From CAWKGV01 sp963849305 (lineage in GTDB: Bacteria > Pseudomonadota > Alphaproteobacteria > Acetobacterales > Acetobacteraceae), in NCBI GenBank assembly GCA_963849305.1, contig CAWKGV010000013.1, positions 1 to 64,000 on the forward strand: DNA of 64,000 bases, given 5' to 3'. The notes under the pieces are model-generated. The model did not search any database. It had not been told where the DNA came from and saw only the letters and a list, made by a program, of their open reading frames with translations. How positions within the stretch are numbered: the first letter of the stretch is position 1; the number at the start of each line of letters is the position of its first letter. Below, piece after piece: positions 55,439 to 64,000 of this stretch. The position numbers and the translations under genes were made by a program.

Positions 55439-56374
55439 TCATCGCTTGGCCCGGTCCAGGGCCTTGCGGATCTGATCGGCGCTCTTCCGGAGGCCCTGCT
55501 TCTCGTCGTCCGACATGTCCGGGCGCAGGATGCGCGAGACGCCGGCGCGGCCGAGCACGCTCGGCAGCGACAGGGTCACGCCATAATCAGAGTTGAACAC
55601 GCCGATCGGCACGACCGCGTGTTCGTCGCGGCCGACGATCTCGGCCAGCCGCGCGCAGACCATGCCGATGCCGAGCTGGCTGGCGCCGGTGCCCTCGATG
55701 ATGGTGATGTTGGCCTCGCGCACCTCTTTCTCGGTCGATTGCCGGAAATCGTCCGGGGTCTGCCCGACCTGGTCGAGCGCGCGCGCGACCGGCATCCCGG
55801 CGACGGTGGCGTGCGACCAAAGGAAGACGGCGGAAGTGCCGTGCTCGCCCAACACCTGCGCCTGGACGGCGCGCGGGTTCACTTTCAGCTTGCGCGCCAG
55901 GTGGACGCGGAAGCGGAGGCTGTCGAGGAAGGTGCCGGTCGACAGCACCCGGTCGTGGCCCGCGATCTCGCGGGCGAGCTGCGCTAGTGGGTCGGGCGGG
56001 TCGGTGACCACGAGGATCAGGGCGTCGGGCGCGGCCTTCGTCACCTGGGGGACAATGTCGCGATAAATCTCGGCGTTTTTGTCGAACAGCTTGAGGCGGC
56101 CTTCCTTGTCGCCGCGGTCGATGGCGCCGCCCGATTTCTCGTTGACGCCGGAAGTGACCATGACTAGTGAGGCGCCGGCCAGCTCGCGATAGTCGCCGGC
56201 GCGCAGGGTGACGGACGGCGAGAGCACTGCCCCATAGCGGATATCCGTGACCATGCCCTCGGCGCGCTCGCGGGTCCGATCGACTACAACGATTTCCTCG
56301 GCCGGGCCGCGCAGGACGGTGGCGAGAAGGCAGGCTTGCCCTACGGCGCCTGCGCCGACGATGCCGAGTTTCAT
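55439..56374 (-). CDS. L-lactate/malate dehydrogenase family enzyme
   Basis: 311 residues from ATG 56374 (GGGAGC upstream). NAD-binding MKLGIVGAGAVGQACLL, then DALILVVTDPPDPLAQLARE, FLDSLRFRVHLARKL (substrate Arg) and GEHGTSAVFLWSHATV (catalytic His). The usual TNPVD is replaced by TDPPD, and the specificity loop reads GVNEKSGGAIDRGD rather than the common QKPGETR or RKPGMSR. Thus lactate versus malate preference is uncertain. A 49-bp piece of a related gene sits at 60014-60062. Confidence 0.87.
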   Translation of the reverse strand: MKLGIVGAGAVGQACLLATVLRGPAEEIVVVDRTRERAEGMVTDIRYGAVLSPSVTLRAGDYRELAGASLVMVTSGVNEKSGGAIDRGDKEGRLKLFDKNAEIYRDIVPQVTKAAPDALILVVTDPPDPLAQLAREIAGHDRVLSTGTFLDSLRFRVHLARKLKVNPRAVQAQVLGEHGTSAVFLWSHATVAGMPVARALDQVGQTPDDFRQSTEKEVREANITIIEGTGASQLGIGMVCARLAEIVGRDEHAVVPIGVFNSDYGVTLSLPSVLGRAGVSRILRPDMSDDEKQGLRKSADQIRKALDRAKR

Positions 56375-56584
56375 GCGTGCTCCCTTCGTGACGGCGTGAG
56401 CGGGAGATGGCGAGGCGCGCGCGGGCGCGGGAGGGGGGCGGCTGGCGGGTGGGAACACTGTTGGTTGAGGCTGGCCCGCGCCGAAAGGCTCCGTGTTCGC
56501 CTGCCATTCAATACGAGGCGCGATTATGATTTACCCCCTGTGCGCTGCGATCTATGATCCTCATTAAATAACGGAGGGAACGAC

Positions 56585-57034
56585 ATGGCGCGCGCGATCA
56601 ACGATCGTGGCCTCACGCTGATCAAGAGTTTCGAGGGCCTGAAGCTCGACGCCTACCGGGACGTCCGCGGGATCTGGACCATCGGCTACGGCCACATCAG
56701 GGGCGTGTTCCCCGGAATGCACATCACCGAGCAGCAAGCCGAACAGGCGCTCAGGGACGACCTGATGGGTGCCGAGGGCGCGATGGAAAGCGCCCTGGCG
56801 GGCGCGCAGACCACGGACAATCAGTTCGCCGCGATGGTGTCGCTGTGCTTTAACATCGGGTCGGCGAATTTCCGCGAATCCACGGTGCTGCGCAAGCATC
56901 AGGAGCGGGACTACGAGGGCGCGGCGGACGCCTTCCTCATGTGGAACAAGACCCATGTCGGCGGGGTGCTGCAGGAGGTGGCTGGCCTGACCGCGCGCAG
57001 GAAAGCGGAGCGGCAGCTCTACCTGACCTCCTGA
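56585..57034 (+). CDS. GH24 (T4-type) lysozyme / phage-like endolysin
   Basis: 149 residues; ribosome site acggagggaacgac. The catalytic region is FEGLKLDAYRD followed by WTIGYGH, with the Glu of FEG and the Thr of WTIGYGH in the GH24 positions. Later NQFAAMVSLCFNIGSANF and LMWNKTHVGGVLQEVAGLTA then RRKAERQLYL are classic. Hydrolyses peptidoglycan. No signal peptide, so a holin or other route would be needed. No phage structural genes are nearby; it could be a domesticated prophage gene. Confidence 0.92.
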   Translation: MARAINDRGLTLIKSFEGLKLDAYRDVRGIWTIGYGHIRGVFPGMHITEQQAEQALRDDLMGAEGAMESALAGAQTTDNQFAAMVSLCFNIGSANFRESTVLRKHQERDYEGAADAFLMWNKTHVGGVLQEVAGLTARRKAERQLYLTS

Positions 57035-57036
57035 CG

Positions 57037-57300
57037 ATGAGATTCGTGAGTAGAACCGTGCCGTTGGCCTGCGCCCTCGCTTTGGCAGCACCGGCCATCG
57101 GCGCGACTTCGTGCCGGCTAACCGCGGGCGCGCAGCGGGCCAGTGCCTACGTGCGCCAGTGCCTGCAGGTGTCGCCCGCGACGCATCCGCCGTGCAATGC
57201 TGACAATCCATGCGGCCTCATAGTGGACGAGATAAGACGCGGGTGCGGGCTGCTGACGGCGGGCGAGCAACCGGCGTTCTGTCGTCGTTATCATCGGTAG
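57037..57300 (+). CDS. Small exported Cys-rich protein
   Basis: 87 residues, starting 2 bp after the lysozyme stop. N-terminal signal peptide (MRFVSRTVPLACALALAAPA). The mature ~64 residues have six cysteines (SCRL, RQCLQ, PPCNA, NPCGL, RGCGL, AFCRR), suggesting disulfides in the periplasm. No family recognised. Position suggests co-expression with the lysozyme, perhaps as a periplasmic modulator or spanin-like partner. Confidence 0.65.
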   Translation: MRFVSRTVPLACALALAAPAIGATSCRLTAGAQRASAYVRQCLQVSPATHPPCNADNPCGLIVDEIRRGCGLLTAGEQPAFCRRYHR

Positions 57301-57330
57301 CAGCTCATCGTTCAACACTGGTTATGGAGA

Positions 57331-57828
57331 TTGGCGGTGCGGAGCCTGGTGCGATGGTTGCTGGTACCGACGTTCCTGGTGTTCCTGGGGGGCTGCGCCG
57401 TGCCCGCCTACGACGAAACCGCGGATACGGCGGTTACTGCCTTGCAGGAGAAGATAGATACGGAATTCCTGACGCTGGCATCGCTTGCGCGCCAGTCCAA
57501 GAGACCCGGCCTGAGCCCGAGCGAAGCGAAGCAACTCGCGGGCGAACTGGCCTATTCCGAGGTCGCCCCGTTTTACGCGGAGACCTATGCGGATCTCGCC
57601 ACCCTGGAGACGCGGCTGGTGAGCGCCGAACCTGACCCGAAATCGCAGCAACAGCTCCAGGAGCTGTTCACGGCCATCCAGCAGGTGGTTAGCGACACCG
57701 AGCAGGAGCAGGAAGAAGGCAAGCTGTCCGCGATCGCGCTGCAGGAACGGGTGCAGGACATCAACGGCACCTTCCGGACCATCGCGACCTACATTTTCGT
57801 GACGAAGCCGGCGGAAGGCAGGATATAA
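57331..57828 (+). CDS. Lipoprotein, helical
   Basis: About 165 residues from TTG 57331 (ggaga just upstream; GTG 57337 is an alternative). The hydrophobic N-terminus ends in lipobox FLGGC. The mature part is Gln/Glu-rich and helical (SQQQLQELFTAIQQVVSDTE, QEQEEGKLSAIALQERVQDI). It follows the lysozyme and the small Cys-rich gene in the same direction. No named family; a membrane-attached helical protein in a lysis or envelope cassette is plausible. Confidence 0.68.
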   Translation: MAVRSLVRWLLVPTFLVFLGGCAVPAYDETADTAVTALQEKIDTEFLTLASLARQSKRPGLSPSEAKQLAGELAYSEVAPFYAETYADLATLETRLVSAEPDPKSQQQLQELFTAIQQVVSDTEQEQEEGKLSAIALQERVQDINGTFRTIATYIFVTKPAEGRI

Positions 57829-57850
57829 GCGCCAATCTGGGACGTTGGAG

Positions 57851-58180
57851 ATGGCAGTGGATTGGCAGGTCGTAGGTCAGGACGCGCTCAATGCCATGAG
57901 GGGGACGTTCGCCGACAAGTGGGGCAATGTGGCGGCACTCGCCACGTTTCACGCCAACGAGATCGTGGAATTCGGCAAGTTCCTGGAGGTCAACCGCTCG
58001 ACGCTCGATCCGGAGGTGTATCAGCATTTGGTCGAGGAAAAGGTGGAGTATATCAAGGCGAATCTCGGGGGGCTGGAGGCGATTTCCAGCGTGATGGCGC
58101 GACAGGCCGCCAGGGCGGCGCTGATGGTGCTGGTGACGGCGCTGAATGCGGGGCTGGGGTTGCCGTTGCTGGCGCTATAG
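57851..58180 (+). CDS. Hypothetical protein
   Basis: About 109 residues (MAVDWQVVGQDALNAMRGTF). Helical, with a hydrophobic C-terminus (AALMVLVTALNAGLGLPLLA) that may insert in a membrane. TTG 57845 is an alternative start. It is the last gene of the co-directional lysozyme group. Tail-anchored small membrane protein would fit; function unknown. Confidence 0.6.
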   Translation: MAVDWQVVGQDALNAMRGTFADKWGNVAALATFHANEIVEFGKFLEVNRSTLDPEVYQHLVEEKVEYIKANLGGLEAISSVMARQAARAALMVLVTALNAGLGLPLLAL

Positions 58181-58283
58181 CCTCGCCTCTGGACGGGGGA
58201 AGAGGCCCTCCATCTGGGCAGTGCATAAGCCGAAACGGCGTCCGGGCTTAAACGGTACTCTTTTGCCAAGGAGCTTTGCCGTC

Positions 58284-59934
58284 ATGATGCGTCCCTCTCT
58301 CCGTACTCTGTTGCTCGCAGCCGCCGTGGCGACCGGGTCGGCTCCCTGCCTCGTGCTGGCGCAGGACGAACATGCAGGGCACGTCGTCCAGGGCAAGGTT
58401 GGCGAGGTCAACTTCCCGGTCTCCTGCAGCGCGCCGGCGCAGCAACAGTTCAACCGCGCGGTCGCGATCCTGCATTCGTTTTGGTACGAGGAAGCATTCA
58501 AGTCATTCCAGGCAGTCGCGGAAACCGATCCTGGTTGCGCGATGGCATATTGGGGCGAGGCGATGAGCCTCTGGTACGAACTTTGGTATCCGCCCAGCGA
58601 AGCCTTCCTGAAGGCAGGAACGGCGGCGGTGAACAAGGCCAAGGAAATCGGCGTCAAGACCGAGCGCGAGCGCGCCTATATCGATGCGATCAGCGCCTTC
58701 TATCAGGATTGGGACAAGCGCGATCACCGTACGCGCAGCCTTGCCTACGAGCGCGCGATGGAGCAGGTCTATCAGCGCTATCCCGGCGATCGCGAGGCGG
58801 CCGTCTTCTACGCCCTGGCGCTGAACGCCACGGCCCTGCCCAGCGACAAATCGTATGCGAACCAGAAGAAGGCTGGCGCGATCCTGGAACGCGTTTTCGC
58901 GGTCGAGCCGAACCATCCGGGTGTGGCGCATTACCTGATCCACAGCTACGACGATCCGGCTCTGGCGGAATTGGGGCTGCCCGCCGCGAGGCACTACGCG
59001 CAGATCGCTCCGGCCGTGCCGCATGCGCTGCACATGCCCTCGCATATCTTCACCCGGCTCGGGCTCTGGCAGGAATCGGTCGCCTCGAACCGCGCGCGCG
59101 GCCGAAGCCGGACCGGTCTATGCCGCCAAGGAATTCGGCCCCGGTGTCGTCTGGGACCAGTCCCTGCACGCGATGGACTATCTTGAGTACGCGTACCTCC
59201 AGACGGGGCAGGATCGCCAGGCCAAGCGCGTCCTGGACCAGGTTCTCGCGTATCAGAAGGCAACGCCCGCAAGCCTCGCGGCCGGCTACGCCATTGCCGC
59301 GATTCCGGCGCGCTACGCGGTCGAGCGGCGGGACTGGGAGATGGCAGCCTCATTATCGCTGCCGTCCCTAGCGTTCACCTGGGATCGATTCCCCTGGACC
59401 GCGGCGATGGTTACGTATGCACGGGCCCTGGGTGCGGCACACAGCGGAAGGATCGACGAAGCCAAGGCCGAACTCGCGAAGCTGCAATCCGTGCCGAACG
59501 CGCTGAGCCTGACGAAGAGCAGCTATTGGACGGACCAAGTCGAGGTGCAGCGCCGGTCAGTCTCGGCGGCGCTGGCTGAGGCCGAGGGCAGGAATGGCGA
59601 CGCGTTGTCGCTGATGCGCTCGGCCGCCGATCTCGAAGCTGTCAGCGACAAGAACAACGTTACCCCTGGGTCGATCGCGCCCGCGCGCGAGCTGCTGGGC
59701 GATATGCTGCTGGACATGGGCCAGCCGGCGTTGGCCTTGACGGAATACGAGCGCTCGCTTGGCACGGATCCCAACCGCTATCGTGCGATCGCTGGCGCCG
59801 CCCGCGCAGCCGCGCAGGCCGGCGACACCGCGAAGGCGAAGAACTACTATCGGAGCCTTCAGCAGCTGTGCGCGTCCGCCGACACCGTTCGCCCCGAAAT
59901 TGCCTCCGCGAAGCAATATCTGACGACCGACTGA
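58284..59934 (+). CDS. Exported tetratricopeptide-repeat protein, one frameshift
   Basis: Signal peptide MMRPSLRTLLLAAAVATGSA ending before QDEHAGH. Repeated helical hairpins follow, including FNRAVAILHSFWYEEAFKSF, AYWGEAMSLWYELWYPPSEA, PNHPGVAHYLIHSYDDP, HALHMPSHIFTRLGLW. A one-base gain in the cgcgcgcg run near 59093-59100 shifts the frame; it resumes as VYAAKEFGPGVVWDQSLHAM and continues to the stop at 59934. Repaired length about 549 residues, typical of exported TPR proteins annotated only as tetratricopeptide repeat. Protein-protein interaction in the periplasm is likely. Confidence 0.78.
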
Positions 59935-60013
59935 CACCAGCGGCCCTTTTGCCTGACGCCGTTTTTTGGTCTGCTCGACCCCTTCCCCAACCGCTCCCCG
60001 CAAGCGGCAGGGA

Positions 60014-60062
60014 GGCTGTCGGGCGCGGCCTTCGTCACCTGGGGGACGAGGTCGCGATAAAT
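60014..60062 (-). repeat. 49-bp fragment related to the LDH/MDH gene
   Basis: The stretch ggcgcggccttcgtcacctg and its surroundings match 56027-56074 inside the dehydrogenase gene almost base for base. On the minus strand it reads IYRDLVPQVTKAAPD versus IYRDIVPQVTKAAPD. No further homology on either side. Otherwise 59935-60196 contains no gene I can support. Confidence 0.6.
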
Positions 60063-60196
60063 GGACAACTGATGCGTGTCAGGGTCCGTATCTCCTCAAA
60101 ACGTGTTTACCGGCAGTCTGTTAGAGAACTTATGGGCTATTGCGATGTCGCCTACGTCCCTCTCTATTGTTAAAACTTACAATGAGGAGGAAACCT

Positions 60197-61639
60197 ATGC
60201 GCATACGGGCACTATCCATGATAGCCGTGTTCTCCGCGGTAGCCGCAACCGCTTTCGCGGGACAGGACAGCAATCCGCCGTGGTTCCCGTCGCTGATGGC
60301 CTTCGAGCACTACGACTCGGCCCGCACCCATCTGTTCGAGCAGGCCCGCTTTGGCGGCTCGTATGACGGCAACAACCAGGTGGCCGTCCGGACCGCACCC
60401 GTCACCTATCCGACGGGGTACAACATGGTTTATCTCAGCCCGGACAACATCTTCTTGTACGGGGGTGGCTATGGAAATATTCCGAACGCCACGGGAGCGT
60501 TTGTGGCCAAGGTGGACCCGAACACGCTCGAACCGATCTGGTACAACCAGTTGATCAATACCGCGGAGACCGGCGAGTGGGATTATCCGGGCGTGGTCAG
60601 CCTTCTCAATAACGGCTTCCTCTACGTGATCTACGGCTATCGGCTGGCCCAGCTTAATCCCCAGGACGGGACCGTGATCAACCAGGTGGATTTGCCCACC
60701 GGAGAGGCACTACCGGAGGACACCTCGTTCAACGGTTTCGATGCCTTGCCGGACGGGACGCTCATTGCGAAGACGGTTTACCGGGAGCAGGGTTGCCAAC
60801 TGCAGGGCCCGGATGGCCTCTTCAAATGCCCCGATCCGGGAAACGTGCCCCCCTCGATCCTGGTATCGATTGACCCGCAGACGCTGAACGTCCTCGATCA
60901 GGTCACATTGCCCGCACTCGTCGCCGGCCGGCCCACGACAGCCCGCTTCCGGGGCCACGACTATGTCTACCTGACCACCCCGACGACCGCCATCCGCTAC
61001 CTGGTCGAGAATGGGAAGTTTACCCTCGACCAATCGTGGAACCCCGGTGACATCTACCAGCCCGGCCAGGCCATCGCCTCGGCCGTTGTGGTGATGAATG
61101 ACTGGTTCGTGGTCCAAACCAACGGCAGCCCCGGCACGGCGCCGTTGAGCGTGATCGTGATCAACCAGGCCGACGCGACCCAGCAGTTCTCGGCGCAGCC
61201 CTTCGCGAACTTTCCGGTGCCCAATGGTTTTCCCACGAGCTGGGCCCCCATGTCCGTGTCGGTGGACCCGGACCACAACTTGATCTACACTGCTGATTCC
61301 TCGCCTGGCGTGATTGGCGCCCTGGAGTTGACTGCCGATGGCTTGAGGACCGTATGGACCGCGCAGCAGCGCACCACCGAGTTCTTGGCGCTGATCGGGC
61401 CGCCTGACCGTCGCGTGCTCGTCAGCACCTCAATTCCGCCCGGCCAAGTTCCCAACCAGAACACGACGGACTTCGTCGTGTGGCGGGACGCCCAGACCGG
61501 CCGTGAACTCGCCCAGACGCAGCAGCTGCCGGCGATGACCTCCGGTACCATGATCCAGCCCTACTACTTCGGGAAGATGTTCTACCTGGGCTTAGACGGC
61601 GATCTTATCGAGCTCACGGCACAGCCCGCTCCGGGATGA
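60197..61639 (+). CDS. Secreted propeller-like protein of unknown function
   Basis: 480 residues from ATG 60197 (aatgaggaggaaacct upstream, a strong site). Signal peptide MRIRALSMIAVFSAVAATAF, mature from about GQDSNPP. Repeated NHL/PQQ-like strands: MVYLSPDNIFLYGGGYGNI, FVAKVDPNTLEPIWYNQL, VVSLLNNGFLYVIYGYRLAQ, PSILVSIDPQTLNVLDQV, VSVDPDHNLIYTADSSPG. It probably folds as a beta-propeller in the periplasm or outside. No catalytic motif recognised. Confidence 0.78.
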   Translation: MRIRALSMIAVFSAVAATAFAGQDSNPPWFPSLMAFEHYDSARTHLFEQARFGGSYDGNNQVAVRTAPVTYPTGYNMVYLSPDNIFLYGGGYGNIPNATGAFVAKVDPNTLEPIWYNQLINTAETGEWDYPGVVSLLNNGFLYVIYGYRLAQLNPQDGTVINQVDLPTGEALPEDTSFNGFDALPDGTLIAKTVYREQGCQLQGPDGLFKCPDPGNVPPSILVSIDPQTLNVLDQVTLPALVAGRPTTARFRGHDYVYLTTPTTAIRYLVENGKFTLDQSWNPGDIYQPGQAIASAVVVMNDWFVVQTNGSPGTAPLSVIVINQADATQQFSAQPFANFPVPNGFPTSWAPMSVSVDPDHNLIYTADSSPGVIGALELTADGLRTVWTAQQRTTEFLALIGPPDRRVLVSTSIPPGQVPNQNTTDFVVWRDAQTGRELAQTQQLPAMTSGTMIQPYYFGKMFYLGLDGDLIELTAQPAPG

Positions 61640-61679
61640 GGGCAAAGCGTCGGTTGTCAGCTGAACAAAGCTAAGTAAC

Positions 61680-61968
61680 GGCAAGAAGCGGCACGTCCTC
61701 GTCGATACACAAGGCCTGCTGATGCAGGCCTTGGTCCATGCGGCCGACATCCAGGACCGCGATGGCGGCGTGCTGCTGATGGGAGCCCTGTTCGGACTGT
61801 ACCCATTCCTGCTGAATCTCTATGCCGACAGTGGCCATCAGGGGCCGAAGTTTCAGGACGAACTGAAGGCGGCCTGTCGGCCAGATTAGCCGGGAGATCG
61901 TCAAACGCTGCGATCTCCACAAATTCGTCGTCTTGCCCAAACGCTGGGTCGTGGAGAGGACGATCGCA
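61680..61968 (+). pseudogene. IS5-family transposase fragment
   Basis: Reads GKKRHVLVDTQGLLMQALVH, AADIQDRDGG, NLYADSGHQGPKFQDELKAA, then after a stop and shift REIVKRCDLHKFVVLPKRWV and VERTIA. These are the central and C-terminal DDE signatures of IS5 (IS427-like) transposases. The N-terminus and ends of the element are missing. Confidence 0.72.
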
Positions 61969-62304
61969 TACATCAAGGCGGCCGAGATCGGCGAGGACGG
62001 GAAGGCCATGCTGTTCGCTCCGCCCACGGCCGCACCGGTACCCTGATGCTGCGCGGCATGAACCGGGTTGATGCGTACCGCATGATTCAGCGCCACGCCG
62101 CAGCTCTCGGCATGAAGTCCGGATCGGCTGCCACACCTTTCGGGCTACTGGGTTCACCGCCTACCTGGAAGGCGGTTCGCTGGAAACGGACAAGCCATGG
62201 CAGCGCACGAAAGCCCGCGCACGACGAAACTCTACGACCGGACCGGCGACGAGATCGCGCTCGATGAGGTCGACCGGATCAAGATGACAATTTCTGTCCG
62301 ATGA
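61969..62304 (+). pseudogene. Tyrosine recombinase (XerC/D-like integrase) C-terminal fragment
   Basis: Segments in shifting frames: YIKAAEIGEDGKAM; GRTGTLMLRGMNRVDAYRMI then QRHAAALGMKS; IGCHTFRATGFTAYLEGGSL; and RTTKLYDRTGDEIALDEVDR. The HTFR box and the tyrosine nucleophile in KLYDRTGD are still readable. The IS5 fragment joins it directly on the left. It marks a former mobile element next to the DUF262-type gene. Confidence 0.7.
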
Positions 62305-62378
62305 CGACTGCATAGCCGACCGGCTTGCACCGCATCCACATCTGTCCCGAAAGCAAACTCCTCGACATTCGTCCTTGG

Positions 62379-64000
62379 TTACCGGCCAAGGAACTCTCTG
62401 ACAGCCTCGACAATACGCTCTCGCCGCGTGGTAACGAAGGCCTCGAACTTATCTTCTGAAAGAAGTGAGTGGTCTACCAAGAAGTCCCGGTCCAGCTCAA
62501 CAGCCGACACGTCTCTGAAGTAAACCCAGGGCTCTTGGGCCCCCTTACGAATGTTTCGAAGCTTGCCTAAGTATGCCATGTTGCCGATGTCGTCGATCAG
62601 GTCCGGAAACTTCTCCCTGTAAAGCGCTTGGGGAAAAATGTGATCGACTTCGGCTCGTACCTGCCAGGAAAGCGAGTTACGGCAGACCGTCGGTTGTACG
62701 ATGTTCAGCGTCAGGTTCTTATTCCAGTTCAGCATATCGGCCGATGTTTGAACGGAATGCACAGTCTGCCTGTTCCTTATCACGGCCAAGATCTCGTCTA
62801 TAGGCACGACCCCGCTCCCCGACGTCGCAAGTGACTTCGCGAAGCCAGCGGACTCGGGCTTGCGGGCTTTGTCCCCGCACAAAACCGTTGAACAGCAAAA
62901 AGTAAAGAACCGTCCGGAGTGGACGCCGCTCTTCATCCGGTACGGATCCACCCCGTTGCCGGCTCAGGTAGTATATAAGTGGATAGAGCGTGGCGACCGG
63001 TTGGAGCAGGGATGCGGATAGAATACCGACGAAAGGCTCGCGGCAAAAATCAATTGCAGACTTGAGAGCAGCGGCAAACTCAACGAATTTAGTTCGCATT
63101 CCGTCCCAATGCCGTTCGATGGTATCCACATCGAAAGCCACCGGAGCATCCGAGACGACTAGCAATCCACGAATGAGGAAGTCTTTATCGATACCCAACA
63201 GGCGACCTGGGTCAACTTGCTCTGTCAATTCGTCGAAAGCTTCTCTCGCGCCCTTCCATTTCGTCTTTATCAGACTGAACATCAAGTCGGAACGGGTCAA
63301 CCGAGTGCCGCCCGAATTGACACGCACAAAGATTTCGAGGATCTCGTTGATTTTCCGGGCGTGGTCCTGACGGCTCGCTTCCTCATCAATTGTCTCGACG
63401 GGCACCAAATCGGACCAATTCACCACTTGCCAGAGTAACCGCATATTACGGGCGGCATGAGCGCCTTCGGCTCCATTAAGTGGTATCGACTCGACCACTC
63501 GCTGAATTTCGTCTTCCTGGAATCGCTCGCTCCAGCTAATTATATCCGACACCGGAACTAGTAGACGTTTCGACCGATTGGCCTGATCCAAGTCACGCCA
63601 GAATTCAAAGCGATAGCTTCCGGCCAGTGGGTCGGACTTCGTCTTCGCTGAACCGTGGTCCAGCAACCACATTGAAGTACAGGCGCCTCCCTTCATGCGA
63701 TCCGTGAACGCCAATGTACAGGGATTGCAAGCGCTGCTGCCCATCGAGAACCATGCGCATTGGCTTACCAACTGGCTTGGTTTTTGGGATGAAGATGTCC
63801 GTGTGCTTAAAGTCTCGCACAAAGTAACGGAACGGTACCTCCACGAAGCGGGTCTGCCAAAGAAGCAACGATCCAAATGGATATCCCCGCATGATGCTAT
63901 CGAAGAGCAGTCGTATTTGATCTGGCTCCCAGACAAACTCACGCTGAAGATCGGGCAAAACGATAGCTTCGTCTTTGATTTCATTGAGCAGGTGCATGAT
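62379..64000 (-). pseudogene. GmrSD-like DUF262/DUF1524 nuclease gene, two frameshifts, 5' end beyond window
   Basis: N-terminal DUF262 part (63605-64000): EIKDEAIVLPDLQREFVWEP, DSIMRGYPFGSLLLWQ, VLDGQQRLQSLYIGVHG. After a shift near 63620, the middle part reads KINEILEIFVRVNSGGTRLT then RSDLMFSLI down to about 62850. After a second shift near 62800-62900, the DUF1524 HNH-like end has QVRAEVDHIFPQALYREKFP and DLIDDIGNMAYLGKLRN. GmrS/GmrD-type enzymes use DUF262 for NTP-driven recognition and DUF1524 to cut modified phage DNA. The first residues lie past 64000, because the frame is open at the edge. Confidence 0.75.

Overview
The window is high-GC DNA from an alphaproteobacterium. Gene content and order (Suv3-like helicase / S4 protein / FdxA / CarD block, a cysG-cobA-cysJ-cysH-cysI run, a CoxG-CoxD-CoxE-XdhC molybdenum-enzyme maturation cluster, PQQ dehydrogenase relics, dispersed palindromes of the 'gccgggcttgacccggc' type) fit Rhodospirillales/Acetobacterales best. 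The genus cannot be named from the sequence alone.

Layout. 1-9.03 kb: the end of an ion antiporter, then a co-directional cluster for maturing a xanthine/CO-dehydrogenase-family molybdoenzyme (coxG, coxD, coxE, two XdhC halves, a MoeA-like/MobA-like fusion broken by one extra base), an unrecognised ATP-grasp-like protein and an iron-dependent alcohol dehydrogenase. 9.2-15.3 kb: a 6.1-kb accessory block (Panacea antitoxin relic, UBP zinc finger, mercuric-reductase-like flavoprotein, tandem decayed VOC genes, CocE hydrolase, DoxX relic) bracketed by a 716-bp direct duplication of the alcohol dehydrogenase/sulfite oxidase junction. This is the footprint expected of a single-crossover integration. 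15.9-19.3 kb: intact sulfite oxidase-like enzyme, amidase and two small genes. 19.6-26.0 kb: a tightly overlapping assimilatory sulfate-reduction operon ending in a TSUP-type exporter. 26.2-34.9 kb: housekeeping genes on the minus strand (CarD, FdxA, S4, Suv3-like helicase, TerB-like, DinG-like), with a BrnTA relic and a broken lipoprotein gene between them.

35.3-41.2 kb: the most interesting locus, one very large gene encoding a calcineurin-type metallophosphoesterase, a NACHT NTPase and a HEAT-repeat sensor. This is the architecture of bacterial NLR-like anti-phage proteins. It carries several frameshifts, a 191-bp tandem duplication inside the HEAT array, and an intact IS1634-type insertion sequence with 6-bp target duplications. 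41.6-45.5 kb: decayed PQQ dehydrogenase, cytochrome c, an unrecognised zinc-cluster gene and a LysR relic. 45.6-52.7 kb: intact metabolic genes (ABC binding protein, thiolase, MobA, luciferase-like oxidoreductase, class III aminotransferase, heme-binding protein). 52.8-61.6 kb: a seven-repeat propeller protein with a possible pore-forming tail, an LDH/MDH-family enzyme, a GH24 lysozyme with small exported companions, a TPR protein and a secreted propeller-like protein. 61.7-64 kb: IS5 and tyrosine-recombinase relics beside a GmrSD/DUF262-type nuclease gene that runs off the window.

Many genes carry single-base indels while the sulfur operon, helicases and central metabolic genes are open throughout. 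The clustering in accessory genes suggests real decay, but sequencing or assembly indels cannot be excluded from the sequence alone. No tRNA, rRNA or CRISPR array was recognised.
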